This document shows positions 17,364 to 24,974 of a DNA stretch of 64,000 bases, piece after piece (the stretch's first letter is position 1; each line of letters starts with the position of its first letter). The position numbers and the translations under genes were made by a program. Source of the DNA: Nocardia sp. alder85J (GTDB lineage: Bacteria; Actinomycetota; Actinomycetes; Mycobacteriales; Mycobacteriaceae); NCBI RefSeq assembly GCF_020176955.2, contig NZ_JAIUCZ020000006.1:186001-250000 (forward strand), written 5' to 3'. The notes under the pieces are model-generated. The model ran no database searches and had not been told where the DNA came from. It worked only from the letters and a program-made list of their open reading frames with translations.

Positions 17364-18596
17364 TCAGCTCAACTGCACGGGGAATTCCGCGATGTCGTTC
17401 TGGGTCATCACCGGCAGGTTCCGAATCTCGGTCGCCGGCACCGCCAGTCGCAGATCGGGGAATCGCTCGAACAGCGCGGGCAGGGCGACGTTGCCCTCCA
17501 GGCGCGACAGTCCCGCACCCGGGCACACGTGCGGCCCGTAGCCGAAGGCCAAGTGCCGGTTCGCACTCGGCCGCTCGACGTCGAATTCGTCGGCGTCCAC
17601 CCCGTGCACGGTGGTGTCCCGGCCGATCGCGCGATACGACATCACCACGCCCTGGCCGCGCTCGATCACCGCGTCCCCCACCGGGATGTCCTCGGTCGCG
17701 AAGCGCATCAGCAGATGCGTCGACGGGCTCTCGTAGCGCAGCGTCTCCTCCACCGCCTGCTTCCAGTCCGCCTGACCGTCGCGCAGCAGTCGCAGTTGCT
17801 CCGGCCGGGACACCAAGGCGCGCACCGCGTTCAGGATGAGACTCACCGTGGTCTCGTGCCCGGCCGCCACCAGCGCCTTCAGGTTGCCCAGCACCTCCTC
17901 CTCGGTCAGCCGCTCGCCGCCCTCCTCGGCCAGGATCAGCGCCGACAGCAGATCGTCACCGGGCAGCGCGGTGCGCTTGCGGATCAGATCCAGGTAGTAG
18001 GTGTCCAGATCGGCGATGATGGCGAGACGTTCGTCCTGCGGCGTCAGCACCGAGAAGAACTTCTTGTAGGAATCCAGCAGCATCGGGTGATCGACGCGAT
18101 CGACGCCGAGCAGCTCGCCCACCACCCGGATCGGCAGCGGATAGGCGAACAGCTGCTTGAGATCCACTGTCGCGCCGCCGGCTCCGGCCGCGGCCAGATC
18201 GTCGAGCAGTTCCGCGGTGAGGCGTTCGACGGTGGGACGCAACTGTTCCAGCCGCCGCGGCGACAGCGCCTGCGTGGTCTTGATCCGCAGCCGCCGGTGC
18301 TCCGTGCCGTCCACGGTGAACATGGAACGGCCCGCGTCGATCATCCCGATCAGCGGCCACTCGTAGGTCACCGTCCCCGACTGCCACAGGCCCCAGGAGT
18401 TGATGTCCTTCACCAGGCGGGTGTCCACCAGCAACTGCCGGGCCAGCGCGTGATCGGTCACGGTCACCGCGGGCACACCGAGCAGGTCGATACAGACCAG
18501 CGGGCCCGCGGCGCGCAGTCGCTCCGTCTCACCGGGCAGATCGCCGACCATCGGATCGATCGAGATGGTCTCGCTGAACGGGCATGTCGAACTCAC
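17364..18596 (-). CDS. Cytochrome P450, CYP154-like, conservon-associated
   Basis: 410 residues from GTG 18596, whose GTGA overlaps the stop of the upstream P450, with GGAGG six bases before. It has the standard motifs: I-helix AAGHETTVS, EXXR in EETLRYESPS, and FGYGPHVCPGAG with heme Cys358. Streptomyces conservons commonly pair a CYP157 with a CYP154; this gene fills that position. Electron donors and substrate are unknown; no ferredoxin gene is adjacent. The open frame continues upstream into the previous gene, but that part is a shadow. Confidence 0.88.
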   Translation of the reverse strand: MSSTCPFSETISIDPMVGDLPGETERLRAAGPLVCIDLLGVPAVTVTDHALARQLLVDTRLVKDINSWGLWQSGTVTYEWPLIGMIDAGRSMFTVDGTEHRRLRIKTTQALSPRRLEQLRPTVERLTAELLDDLAAAGAGGATVDLKQLFAYPLPIRVVGELLGVDRVDHPMLLDSYKKFFSVLTPQDERLAIIADLDTYYLDLIRKRTALPGDDLLSALILAEEGGERLTEEEVLGNLKALVAAGHETTVSLILNAVRALVSRPEQLRLLRDGQADWKQAVEETLRYESPSTHLLMRFATEDIPVGDAVIERGQGVVMSYRAIGRDTTVHGVDADEFDVERPSANRHLAFGYGPHVCPGAGLSRLEGNVALPALFERFPDLRLAVPATEIRNLPVMTQNDIAEFPVQLS

Positions 18597-19870
18597 TGTA
18601 GACCTCCGAGCGGGCGCACTGCGGTGAAACGAACTGGTAGTGAGGTCATTCCGCCCTGGAACACCGAGGGCCGGCGCGCCAGCGTCGCCTCCGACACCGC
18701 GAGCTGGATATCGGGCAGCCGGTCCAGCAGCACCTCGAGGCCGGTCCGCGCGATGATCTCGCCGATCTGCTGCGCGGGGAAGGGGCACCGGTATTCGCCG
18801 TAGCTGAAACCGAAGTGGGCGTTGTTGCCGGTGTAGGCCGTATGCCCGCGGTCGTCCAGGTTCTGCCGGATGTGCGGGTCGGTGTTGGCTCCCGCCAGAC
18901 CCAGCAGCAGCATGTCCCCGGACCGGATCACCTTCTCGGCGAGCCGGGTGTCACGGGATGCCCAGCGGCCGGCCAGGATCTGGGAGGGCACGTCGTCCCA
19001 CAGCACCTCGTTCATCGCCTGCGCGATGCTGTTGCGGCCGCCGCCGAAGGCCGCCGCGAAGCGGTCCTGGACCAGCATCAGCCGCACCGAGTTACCGATC
19101 CAGTCCGCCGTCGTCAGGTGGGCGGCGGCCAGGATCGCCATCAGATCCAGCGCGTATTCCTCGTCGGTGAACTGGCCGGGGTACTGCAACATCCGGGTCG
19201 TCACGTCGTTGCCCGGCCGACTGCGCTTGGCGGCCACCAGTTTCTGCGTGTGCTCACCGAAACGCTGATGCGCGGTGAGGGCATCGGCGCCGCCGTCGGC
19301 GAGCGCCTTCATCGTCCACGCCAGATCCGGGACGTCCTCGTCGGCGACGCCGACGATGCGGCCGATGGCGTACACCGGCAGCGGCTCGGCGAAGGCGGCG
19401 ATCAGGTCGGCCTCGCCCCGGCCGCAGAACAGATCGATCAGCCGGTCCGCCAATTCCTCGGTGACGCGGCGCAATTCGAACGGATCCACCGCCTCCAGCG
19501 CGGGCTCCACCATGGTCACGTGCCGCCGGTGCTCGGCGCCCGCGGTGAAATAGATCGAGGGCATCGGCTGGCCCACCATCGGCAGCAGCGGCCAGTCCGG
19601 CGGGATGTTCGGCCACTGGTTCCACAGCGCCACGTTCCGCGGGAACAGCTCGGGATCGCTGAGCACCTGGTGCAGTTCGCGATAGCCGATCACCAGCCAG
19701 GCCGGGATGCCGCCGGGCAGTTCCACCGACACCACCGGTCCGTGCTCCCGGCGCATCTGGCCGTACAGCTGGTGTGGATCGGTATGGAAGACGGGGCCGG
19801 ACAACGGCACCGGCCGCCCGCCGGCGGGGCAGCCGCCGACGTGGTTCGACGCGACATCGGGTGCACTCAC
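18593..19870 (-). CDS. cvnE: Cytochrome P450 CvnE, CYP157-like, lacking the EXXR arginine
   Basis: 425 residues from GTG 19870, which overlaps the GTPase stop (GTGA) and follows GGAGG. The heme Cys362 lies in FSYGEYRCPFPAQQ. The K-helix reads NEVLWDDVP with Glu288 and Trp291 in place of Arg, as reported for CYP157. The I-helix is AAHLTTADW rather than the common AGxxT, so the oxygen-activating Gly is replaced. Directly linked to the conservon GTPase, it is the probable output or effector protein of that membrane-associated signalling complex. Whether it is catalytic is uncertain. Confidence 0.88.
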   Translation of the reverse strand: MSAPDVASNHVGGCPAGGRPVPLSGPVFHTDPHQLYGQMRREHGPVVSVELPGGIPAWLVIGYRELHQVLSDPELFPRNVALWNQWPNIPPDWPLLPMVGQPMPSIYFTAGAEHRRHVTMVEPALEAVDPFELRRVTEELADRLIDLFCGRGEADLIAAFAEPLPVYAIGRIVGVADEDVPDLAWTMKALADGGADALTAHQRFGEHTQKLVAAKRSRPGNDVTTRMLQYPGQFTDEEYALDLMAILAAAHLTTADWIGNSVRLMLVQDRFAAAFGGGRNSIAQAMNEVLWDDVPSQILAGRWASRDTRLAEKVIRSGDMLLLGLAGANTDPHIRQNLDDRGHTAYTGNNAHFGFSYGEYRCPFPAQQIGEIIARTGLEVLLDRLPDIQLAVSEATLARRPSVFQGGMTSLPVRFTAVRPLGGLQ

Positions 19871-20532
19871 GAGACGACCTCCGAGCCGTAGTGGTACGCG
19901 GGGCCGACCGGATGGGCCGACTGTTCCCGCCGGCGCGTGGCGCCCGCGAAAAGGTGCTCCACCAACGCGATCAGCACCTGTTTCCCGGAATTCCGGGACC
20001 GGGCATCACAATCGATCAGCGGCACTTGGGGATCCAGGTCCAGCGCGTCGCGGATATCGTTGAGCGTCTGGGTGGCGCCGCCGAAGTTGTTGCGCGCGAC
20101 CACGAACGGAATGCCCTGATGCTCCAGGCGGTCGATGGAGTACCAGGAGTCGGCGATCCGCCGCTGGTCGACCAGCACGATGGCGCCGAGCGCACCGGTG
20201 AACAGCCGGTCCCACAGGAACCAGAACCGTTCCTGGCCCGGCGCACCGAACAGGTACAGCACGTGCTCGGCGTCGATGGTGATCCGGCCGAAGTCGAAAG
20301 CCACCGTGGTGGTGGCCTTCTCGGGCACCGCCGACAGATCGTCGATGCCCACGCCGATGTCGGTCATCGTCGCCTCGGTGTCCAGCGGGCGAATCTCGCT
20401 CACCGCACGCACCAGAGTGGTCTTACCGACGCCGAAGCCGCCGATCACGACGATCTTCAGGCCCCGGTCGGCCGTGCTGAGCAACGGCGCCTCGGACCGC
20501 GCGGGCCGGGGGTCAAAGGTTGCGGAGTCCAA
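19867..20532 (-). CDS. cvnD: Conservon small GTPase CvnD
   Basis: About 221 residues. P-loop GGFGVGKTTLVRAVSEI, switch/DxxG-like region LFGAPGQERF, and ARNNFGG in the place of NKxD identify the conservon ATP/GTP-binding protein. CvnD proteins work with the kinase-like CvnA, roadblock CvnB and CvnC as a G-protein-coupled-like assembly at the membrane. The start is uncertain: TTG 20532 overlaps the CvnC end and removes an unlikely N-terminus, while ATG 20592 would give 241 residues. The stop overlaps the P450 start. Confidence 0.88.
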   Translation of the reverse strand: MDSATFDPRPARSEAPLLSTADRGLKIVVIGGFGVGKTTLVRAVSEIRPLDTEATMTDIGVGIDDLSAVPEKATTTVAFDFGRITIDAEHVLYLFGAPGQERFWFLWDRLFTGALGAIVLVDQRRIADSWYSIDRLEHQGIPFVVARNNFGGATQTLNDIRDALDLDPQVPLIDCDARSRNSGKQVLIALVEHLFAGATRRREQSAHPVGPAYHYGSEVVS

Positions 20533-20884
20533 CGAGCACCTTCTCGAGCATGGCGGTGTCGAACAGCGAATTCGGCTGTGCACCGGGGCCATTGTGGCCG
20601 GTCTTCGGATGCCGCACGGTGATCTTCCCGGCGAGCAACAGGTCGGAGAGCAGAACCATCGTGATACCGACGGGTAGTCGCAGTTCCGCCGCGATCTCCA
20701 CCACGGCGGTGGGAGCGCGGCACATGCCCAGGATCTTCACCTGCTCCGACGGCATACCTGGTACGGGATCACATTCACTGACGACGAGAGTCACCAGATC
20801 GAAGGCATCGGTGTCCGGGCGGCTGCGACCTCCGGTCAGCGTGTACAGCCGATCCGGGGCGTCGTCGCGTCCGGCCCTGGTCAC
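20513..20884 (-). CDS. cvnC: Conservon DUF742 protein CvnC
   Basis: 123 residues. LYTLTGGRSRP near the start, VKILGMCRAPTAVVEIAAELRLPVGITMVLLSDL split over a winged-helix-like core, and the C-terminal MLEKVLVGLRNL fit DUF742. GTG 20884 overlaps the CvnB stop (GTGA). It is thought to bridge the kinase/roadblock pair and the GTPase; the exact biochemistry is not known. Confidence 0.9.
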   Translation of the reverse strand: MTRAGRDDAPDRLYTLTGGRSRPDTDAFDLVTLVVSECDPVPGMPSEQVKILGMCRAPTAVVEIAAELRLPVGITMVLLSDLLLAGKITVRHPKTGHNGPGAQPNSLFDTAMLEKVLVGLRNL

Positions 20885-21300
20885 GATACGATCTCACCCT
20901 CGGCCCGGGGCGGTGCGGCCAGGTGCTCGCTGAGCTGCTCCACCAGTTCCCGCATGTTGTGGCCCACCAGACCGGCGTCCGCATCCTCCGCGGCGACCAC
21001 GGCGATGTGCGCACCCTGTCCCGCCTCGACGATGAACAGGATGCCGCCGTAGAACTCGGTCATCGACTGCCGCACCCCGCTGCGCCCGTCGCCGAATTCG
21101 GCGGAGGCGCCGTGCGCGAGGCTCTGGATGCCGGCGGAGATGGCAGCCAGCTGATCGGCCTTGTCGATCGACAATTCCGGCGTGTGGCAGATTTTCAGCC
21201 CATCGCTGGACAACAGCAGCGCGTGCCGTGTCTCCGGGGTGCGAGCCAGCAACTGCTCGAGCAGCCAGCTGAGCTGAGAGGTGGCGGATGTCGTCATCAA
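20881..21300 (-). CDS. cvnB: Conservon roadblock/LC7 protein CvnB
   Basis: 139 residues with the roadblock/LC7 pattern: LSWLLEQLLARTPETRHALLLSSDGL, then AAISAGIQSLAHGAS and GGILFIVEAGQGAHIAVVAA. Such proteins regulate small GTPases. The start overlaps the kinase stop by 4 bp and the stop overlaps CvnC, typical of the tightly packed conservon order A-B-C-D. Confidence 0.92.
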   Translation of the reverse strand: MMTTSATSQLSWLLEQLLARTPETRHALLLSSDGLKICHTPELSIDKADQLAAISAGIQSLAHGASAEFGDGRSGVRQSMTEFYGGILFIVEAGQGAHIAVVAAEDADAGLVGHNMRELVEQLSEHLAAPPRAEGEIVS

Positions 21301-22823
21301 TCGTTCTCCACGGCGACAGAGGGGGATACGGCGGCCGCGGCGTCGATGTCACGACCGGTCACCGCGCGCTGGAAGGCTCCGAGCGCATCGGGCCGGGCCG
21401 GAGACGGTGGCAGCACCACGTTCTCGGCTCCGGCGGGGCTGGACAGACCGTCGGGATGTACGGCGGCGAGCGTGCTGCCGCGGCGGCGCTTCGGCAGCCG
21501 GGCATCGGTGGCCACCGGCAGTTGCGCCGTGGTGGTGGCCGAAATCGGGGCGGGCGCAATGGATCCGGCGCTCCCGCGCGGGGCCGCGGCCACCGTGACA
21601 CCGGCGGCGGGCAGCGCCAGCACAGTGGTCGCACCGGGGGTCCGATCGAGCCGGGCGGTCAGTTCGCGCGGGACCACCACGACCACGGCGGTGCCGCCGA
21701 TCGCGGACGGCCGGTACGACACGGTCAGCGTGTGCTTGCGCGCGAGGTGCCCGACGACGGCGAGGCCGAGCCGGGTTCCGGTGAGCGAGGACAGGTCCCG
21801 GCCGCCGGGAGTGCTGCCGGACACGGCCTGCTCGGCCCGGCGCAGAGCCGACTCGCTCATCACCAGGCCGCTGTCCTCGATGGTGACCACCACGCCCGCG
21901 GGCACTTCCGCCGCGTACACGTGTACCTCGGTGGTCGGCGGCGAGAAGTTGCAGGCGTTGTCGATCAGCTCCGCGAGCGCGTGCATCACGCCCTCGGCGG
22001 CGTGACCGAGCACCGCGACATCGGCGACGGCACGCAGCCGGACCCGCTGATAGCCCGCGACCCGGCCCATGGCGCCACGCAGAATGGATTCCATCGCAAT
22101 GGGTTTCGCCCAGCGCCGGCCCGAACGGGCGCCACTGAGCACCGCCACGCTGTCGGCCAGCCGGCCCGCCTGCGCGGTGCGGTGGTCCAGCTCCAGCAGA
22201 TCGGCGAGGACGGCGGGATCGCCGTGCCGATGCTCCATCTCGCGCAGTTCCGCGAGCATGCTGGTCATCATGGCCTGCATCCGGCCGGCCGCGCTCGCGA
22301 ACGAGGCCACCGCGGCGGAGCGCCGATTCTCGTTCAGGTGCGCCTCGCGGGCGTAGTGGGCCACGTTCTCGTCGGCGGCCGCCAGCCGGGTGGCCGTATC
22401 GATCGCGACGGCCTGGGCCGAGCGCTCGGCATCTATGCGGAACCGCTCGGTGTCGACCCGCGCGAGATCGGCGTCCATGCGGGCCTGCTCGACCACGACG
22501 CGAGCCAGCCCGATCTGCTCGCGATACCATTCGGTCTCGGCGCGGGCGCGCGCAACCTTGACCACGTTGTGTACGGCCAGACTCACGCTGACCGAGACGA
22601 TGACGGCTGCTGCACCCAGACCGATCGCCAGAGGGATCCGAAGACTTGCCGGTGAGATGAGAACCGACCACACCGCGATACTCGCCGTCACGATCGTGAC
22701 GCCCAGCAAAACCGGAACGGTCGGATTGCGCCGCTGCGCAACAGCGTTGCGGCGTTCATCCTCCGGCGGATTAGATGACTGTGACACCTTCCGCACTTCC
22801 ACACTCGCCAAGGGAAATGGCAC
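21297..22823 (-). CDS. cvnA: Conservon sensor histidine kinase-like protein CvnA
   Basis: About 508 residues. Two adjacent hydrophobic helices lie near residues 36-80 with hardly any extracytoplasmic loop, followed by a charged coiled-coil (EWYREQIGLARVVVEQARM) and a degenerate dimerisation region (LDHRTAQAGRLAD). The GHKL ATPase has N-box ELIDNACNFSPP, G1 EDSGL and G2 GTRLGLAVVG. The ~120-residue C-terminus is Ala/Pro rich. Unlike many CvnA proteins it lacks a periplasmic sensor domain. The start is uncertain: GTG 22823 lies two bases after GGAGG; GTG 22802 and 22787 are alternatives. It heads the conservon operon. Confidence 0.88.
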   Translation of the reverse strand: MPFPLASVEVRKVSQSSNPPEDERRNAVAQRRNPTVPVLLGVTIVTASIAVWSVLISPASLRIPLAIGLGAAAVIVSVSVSLAVHNVVKVARARAETEWYREQIGLARVVVEQARMDADLARVDTERFRIDAERSAQAVAIDTATRLAAADENVAHYAREAHLNENRRSAAVASFASAAGRMQAMMTSMLAELREMEHRHGDPAVLADLLELDHRTAQAGRLADSVAVLSGARSGRRWAKPIAMESILRGAMGRVAGYQRVRLRAVADVAVLGHAAEGVMHALAELIDNACNFSPPTTEVHVYAAEVPAGVVVTIEDSGLVMSESALRRAEQAVSGSTPGGRDLSSLTGTRLGLAVVGHLARKHTLTVSYRPSAIGGTAVVVVVPRELTARLDRTPGATTVLALPAAGVTVAAAPRGSAGSIAPAPISATTTAQLPVATDARLPKRRRGSTLAAVHPDGLSSPAGAENVVLPPSPARPDALGAFQRAVTGRDIDAAAAVSPSVAVEND

Positions 22824-23254
22824 AGCCTCCCTGGACCTATCCGCATCTCCGAGGTAACCCAAACAAGCGGACCGACAAGCAGTTTCGAGCCGCGGATGAG
22901 CATAGCCAGTCCAGCACACCCGCGCCAGTCGGCCACGAAAGAGTACCCGGGAGCAATTCGCGGCAAACGCTGCTCAACTGCGGCAACAGGGCCGGGCGAG
23001 CGCATCCGCGAACAGCGGTAGAGGTCTTCACCGGGCCCGCCGCGGTCCCGGGACGCCGGTATTCGGCGCGCGGGACGGCCGCCGCCGGAGTACCGTTCCG
23101 CAGAACGGCAACCCCCGGGTTGCCGGCGCGACCCGTAGCGGGACATCCGCCGCCGGGACCGGTGCTGTCCCGGCCACGGCGGCCGCGCCGGATTCCTCGG
23201 GCCTTGGCGCGCGAGTTAGGCTGTCGGCGTTGTTCTTCCGGAGTGGAGGCAGGC
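22824..23254. other. Divergent intergenic region between conservon and DUF1444-like gene
   Basis: About 430 bases with no convincing gene; the frames that cross it have atypical composition and no ribosome sites. It must hold the promoters of both the conservon (minus) and the gene at 23255 (plus), but I could not single out clear -35/-10 pairs. Confidence 0.6.
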
Positions 23255-24184
23255 GTGGGCTGGTTCGGCAGAAGACAGCGCCGCGATCCGGGTACGGATC
23301 CGCGTGACCCCGCGTTCTCCTTCCTCTCCGCCGACGAGGGCAGGCGTTTCCGCGCGACGATGCGAGAAGTGCTGGCGGAGCGCGGCATCGAGGGCGTGGT
23401 GTCCGAAACCCACCTCACCACCATGGACGGGGCCCAGCTGGGCTTCTACAACATCGCCGCCTACTGCCACAGTTACGGCGGCGATCCGGGGGCCTGGCCC
23501 GCTCTCATCGGCGAACATCTCGACCGGCTGTTCGCCGAACGCGATTCGGATCCGATGGATCTGCCCGTCGACGAACTGCTGCCGACGATGTATCCGCGGG
23601 TGGTGCCGGACTTCCAGATGCAGTACCGGGAGGAGTTCCGGTACGGGCCCGAGGTCGCCGAGGGCCTGTGGGTGGTCCTCGCGCTCGACCGGCCCGACAC
23701 CGTCACCACCATGCCCGACACCGCCGTCGCGGAACTCGGCGGCTTCGACCTGCTGTGGCCGCGCGCCATGGAGAATCTGCGCGGCCTGCCGATTCCGGAG
23801 CGGCACACCTTCGGCCGCCGGGAGGGCGGCTGGTTCCACGCGGTGGTGGACGACTCGTACTTCACCGCCTCGCGGGTGCTGATCCTCGACGAGCTGCTCT
23901 CCCGGATGAATGTGCCGTTCGGCGACGACGGCGTGCTGGTGACGATGCCCAATCGCACCCAGCTGGTGTTCCGGCCGCTGGACGGAACACCTTTCGCGCC
24001 GGCCGTGCACGACATGACCGACTTCACCATCCGCGGCTACGTCGACACCCCCGGATTGGTCAGCCCACACCTGTACTGGTGGCGCCGCGGCGAACTGACG
24101 CAGCTCACCCAGCACGAGGACGACCGGATGACCTTCGACCTCCCCGCCGACTTCCGCGCCCTGCTCGACCGCCACGAACCGTAA
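23255..24184 (+). CDS. Uncharacterised protein, DUF1444/YtpQ-like
   Basis: 309 residues from GTG 23255, five bases after GGAGG. No signal peptide or membrane helix. The middle has TMYPRVVPDFQ, GLWVVLALDRPDTVTTM and LLWPRAMENLRGLPI, an order reminiscent of the DUF1444 family (YtpQ of Bacillus), which has no settled function. The link is weak. A second half with GWFHAVVDDSYFTASRVLILDEL split across strands fits the same family. It stands alone, divergent from the conservon and convergent with the HTH-PASTA gene. Confidence 0.6.
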   Translation: MGWFGRRQRRDPGTDPRDPAFSFLSADEGRRFRATMREVLAERGIEGVVSETHLTTMDGAQLGFYNIAAYCHSYGGDPGAWPALIGEHLDRLFAERDSDPMDLPVDELLPTMYPRVVPDFQMQYREEFRYGPEVAEGLWVVLALDRPDTVTTMPDTAVAELGGFDLLWPRAMENLRGLPIPERHTFGRREGGWFHAVVDDSYFTASRVLILDELLSRMNVPFGDDGVLVTMPNRTQLVFRPLDGTPFAPAVHDMTDFTIRGYVDTPGLVSPHLYWWRRGELTQLTQHEDDRMTFDLPADFRALLDRHEP

Positions 24185-24272
24185 TCGGCCGGGATCGCCT
24201 GCGGCACAATTCATTCCGGCGCGCGCCACGGCACCGTCCCGGCGCCGCCGCATCGTTGTCGCACGGGCGGTT

Positions 24273-24911
24273 TCAGCCCACCGACTCCCCCGAGGGCTCC
24301 GGCAGCGCCGCGCGCATCGACCGCGGGGTGGGGCCGGGACGCCGCGGTTCCCGGACACCACCGGGCCCGTCGTCGCGGCGCAGCCACAGCTGCACGATCG
24401 ATCGCGGGGGCACCTTCGCACCTGCCTCCGGGCTCTGGTCGGTGACGATCCATCCGGTCTCGGCGGGATCCGGGGTGGGGGTGCCGGCCTCGGCGCTCAC
24501 CGCGGCCAGGCCCACCTTTTCCAGGGCGATCCGGGCATCGGCCCAGGACTTCCCGATCACGCCGGGCACGGTGACCGTGGCCGACCGCCGCCGCTCCCGG
24601 GCGGATCCGGCCACCGCACCGACCGCCTCGCGCGCCGCCTGTTCCGTGGCCAGGGTCTGGTCGAGATCGCGCCAGCGTTCCCACGCGGACTGCCGCGTCA
24701 CGCCGAGATAGGTGGCGATCTCCGTCCAGCTCTGCCCGTGCTGCCGCGCCGCGCGAACGGCGTGCAGCTCCAGTTGATCCAATGCCCGCCGCACCGTGAC
24801 GACCTCGTCCAGCGCGGCCAGTGCCTCCGCACCGGTCCCCGGGCCCGCGCGCCGGCCGGTCAGCCGTTTCCAGGCCGCACCGCCCTCGCCCCACCTGCTG
24901 TTGTCTGCCAT
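24273..24911 (-). CDS. Cytoplasmic HTH protein with C-terminal PASTA domain
   Basis: 212 residues from ATG 24911. Residues ~50-90 contain a sigma-region-4-like helix-turn-helix (SWTEIATYLGVTRQSAWERW). Residues ~120-185 match a PASTA repeat: VTVPGVIGKSWADARIALEK, then GWIVTDQSPEAGAKV and a VQLWL end strand. PASTA repeats normally lie outside the cell on PknB kinases and penicillin-binding proteins, where they bind muropeptides; here there is no signal peptide or membrane helix, so the domain would be in the cytoplasm. A palindrome just upstream suggests autoregulation. The domain pairing is clear; the role is inferred. Confidence 0.78.
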   Translation of the reverse strand: MADNSRWGEGGAAWKRLTGRRAGPGTGAEALAALDEVVTVRRALDQLELHAVRAARQHGQSWTEIATYLGVTRQSAWERWRDLDQTLATEQAAREAVGAVAGSARERRRSATVTVPGVIGKSWADARIALEKVGLAAVSAEAGTPTPDPAETGWIVTDQSPEAGAKVPPRSIVQLWLRRDDGPGGVREPRRPGPTPRSMRAALPEPSGESVG

Positions 24912-24914
24912 ATC

Positions 24915-24932
24915 TGCCAGGTTAACCTGACA
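24915..24932. promoter_or_regulatory. Palindromic operator candidate upstream of the HTH-PASTA gene
   Basis: TGCCAGGTTAACCTGACA is symmetric at 16 of 18 positions with a perfect 12-bp core CAGGTTAACCTG. It begins four bases upstream of the HTH-PASTA start codon, where a bound protein would block transcription or initiation. Autoregulation by the encoded HTH is the simplest idea. The core resembles half of a DtxR-type iron box but lacks its spacing. Confidence 0.5.
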
Positions 24933-24974
24933 GCAGCCGGTCGCCGCTACGCCGTGGGCGAACACCCGCAATCG

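Noticed and set aside
16033..19870. EXXR-less P450s as pseudogenes or sequencing errors
   Set aside because: Both copies share the same Trp substitution, remain full length and match the known CYP157 exception.
22824..22919. Extended kinase start at ATG 22919
   Set aside because: The added N-terminus is Cys/Arg-rich with no ribosome site; a GGAGG motif lies just before GTG 22823.
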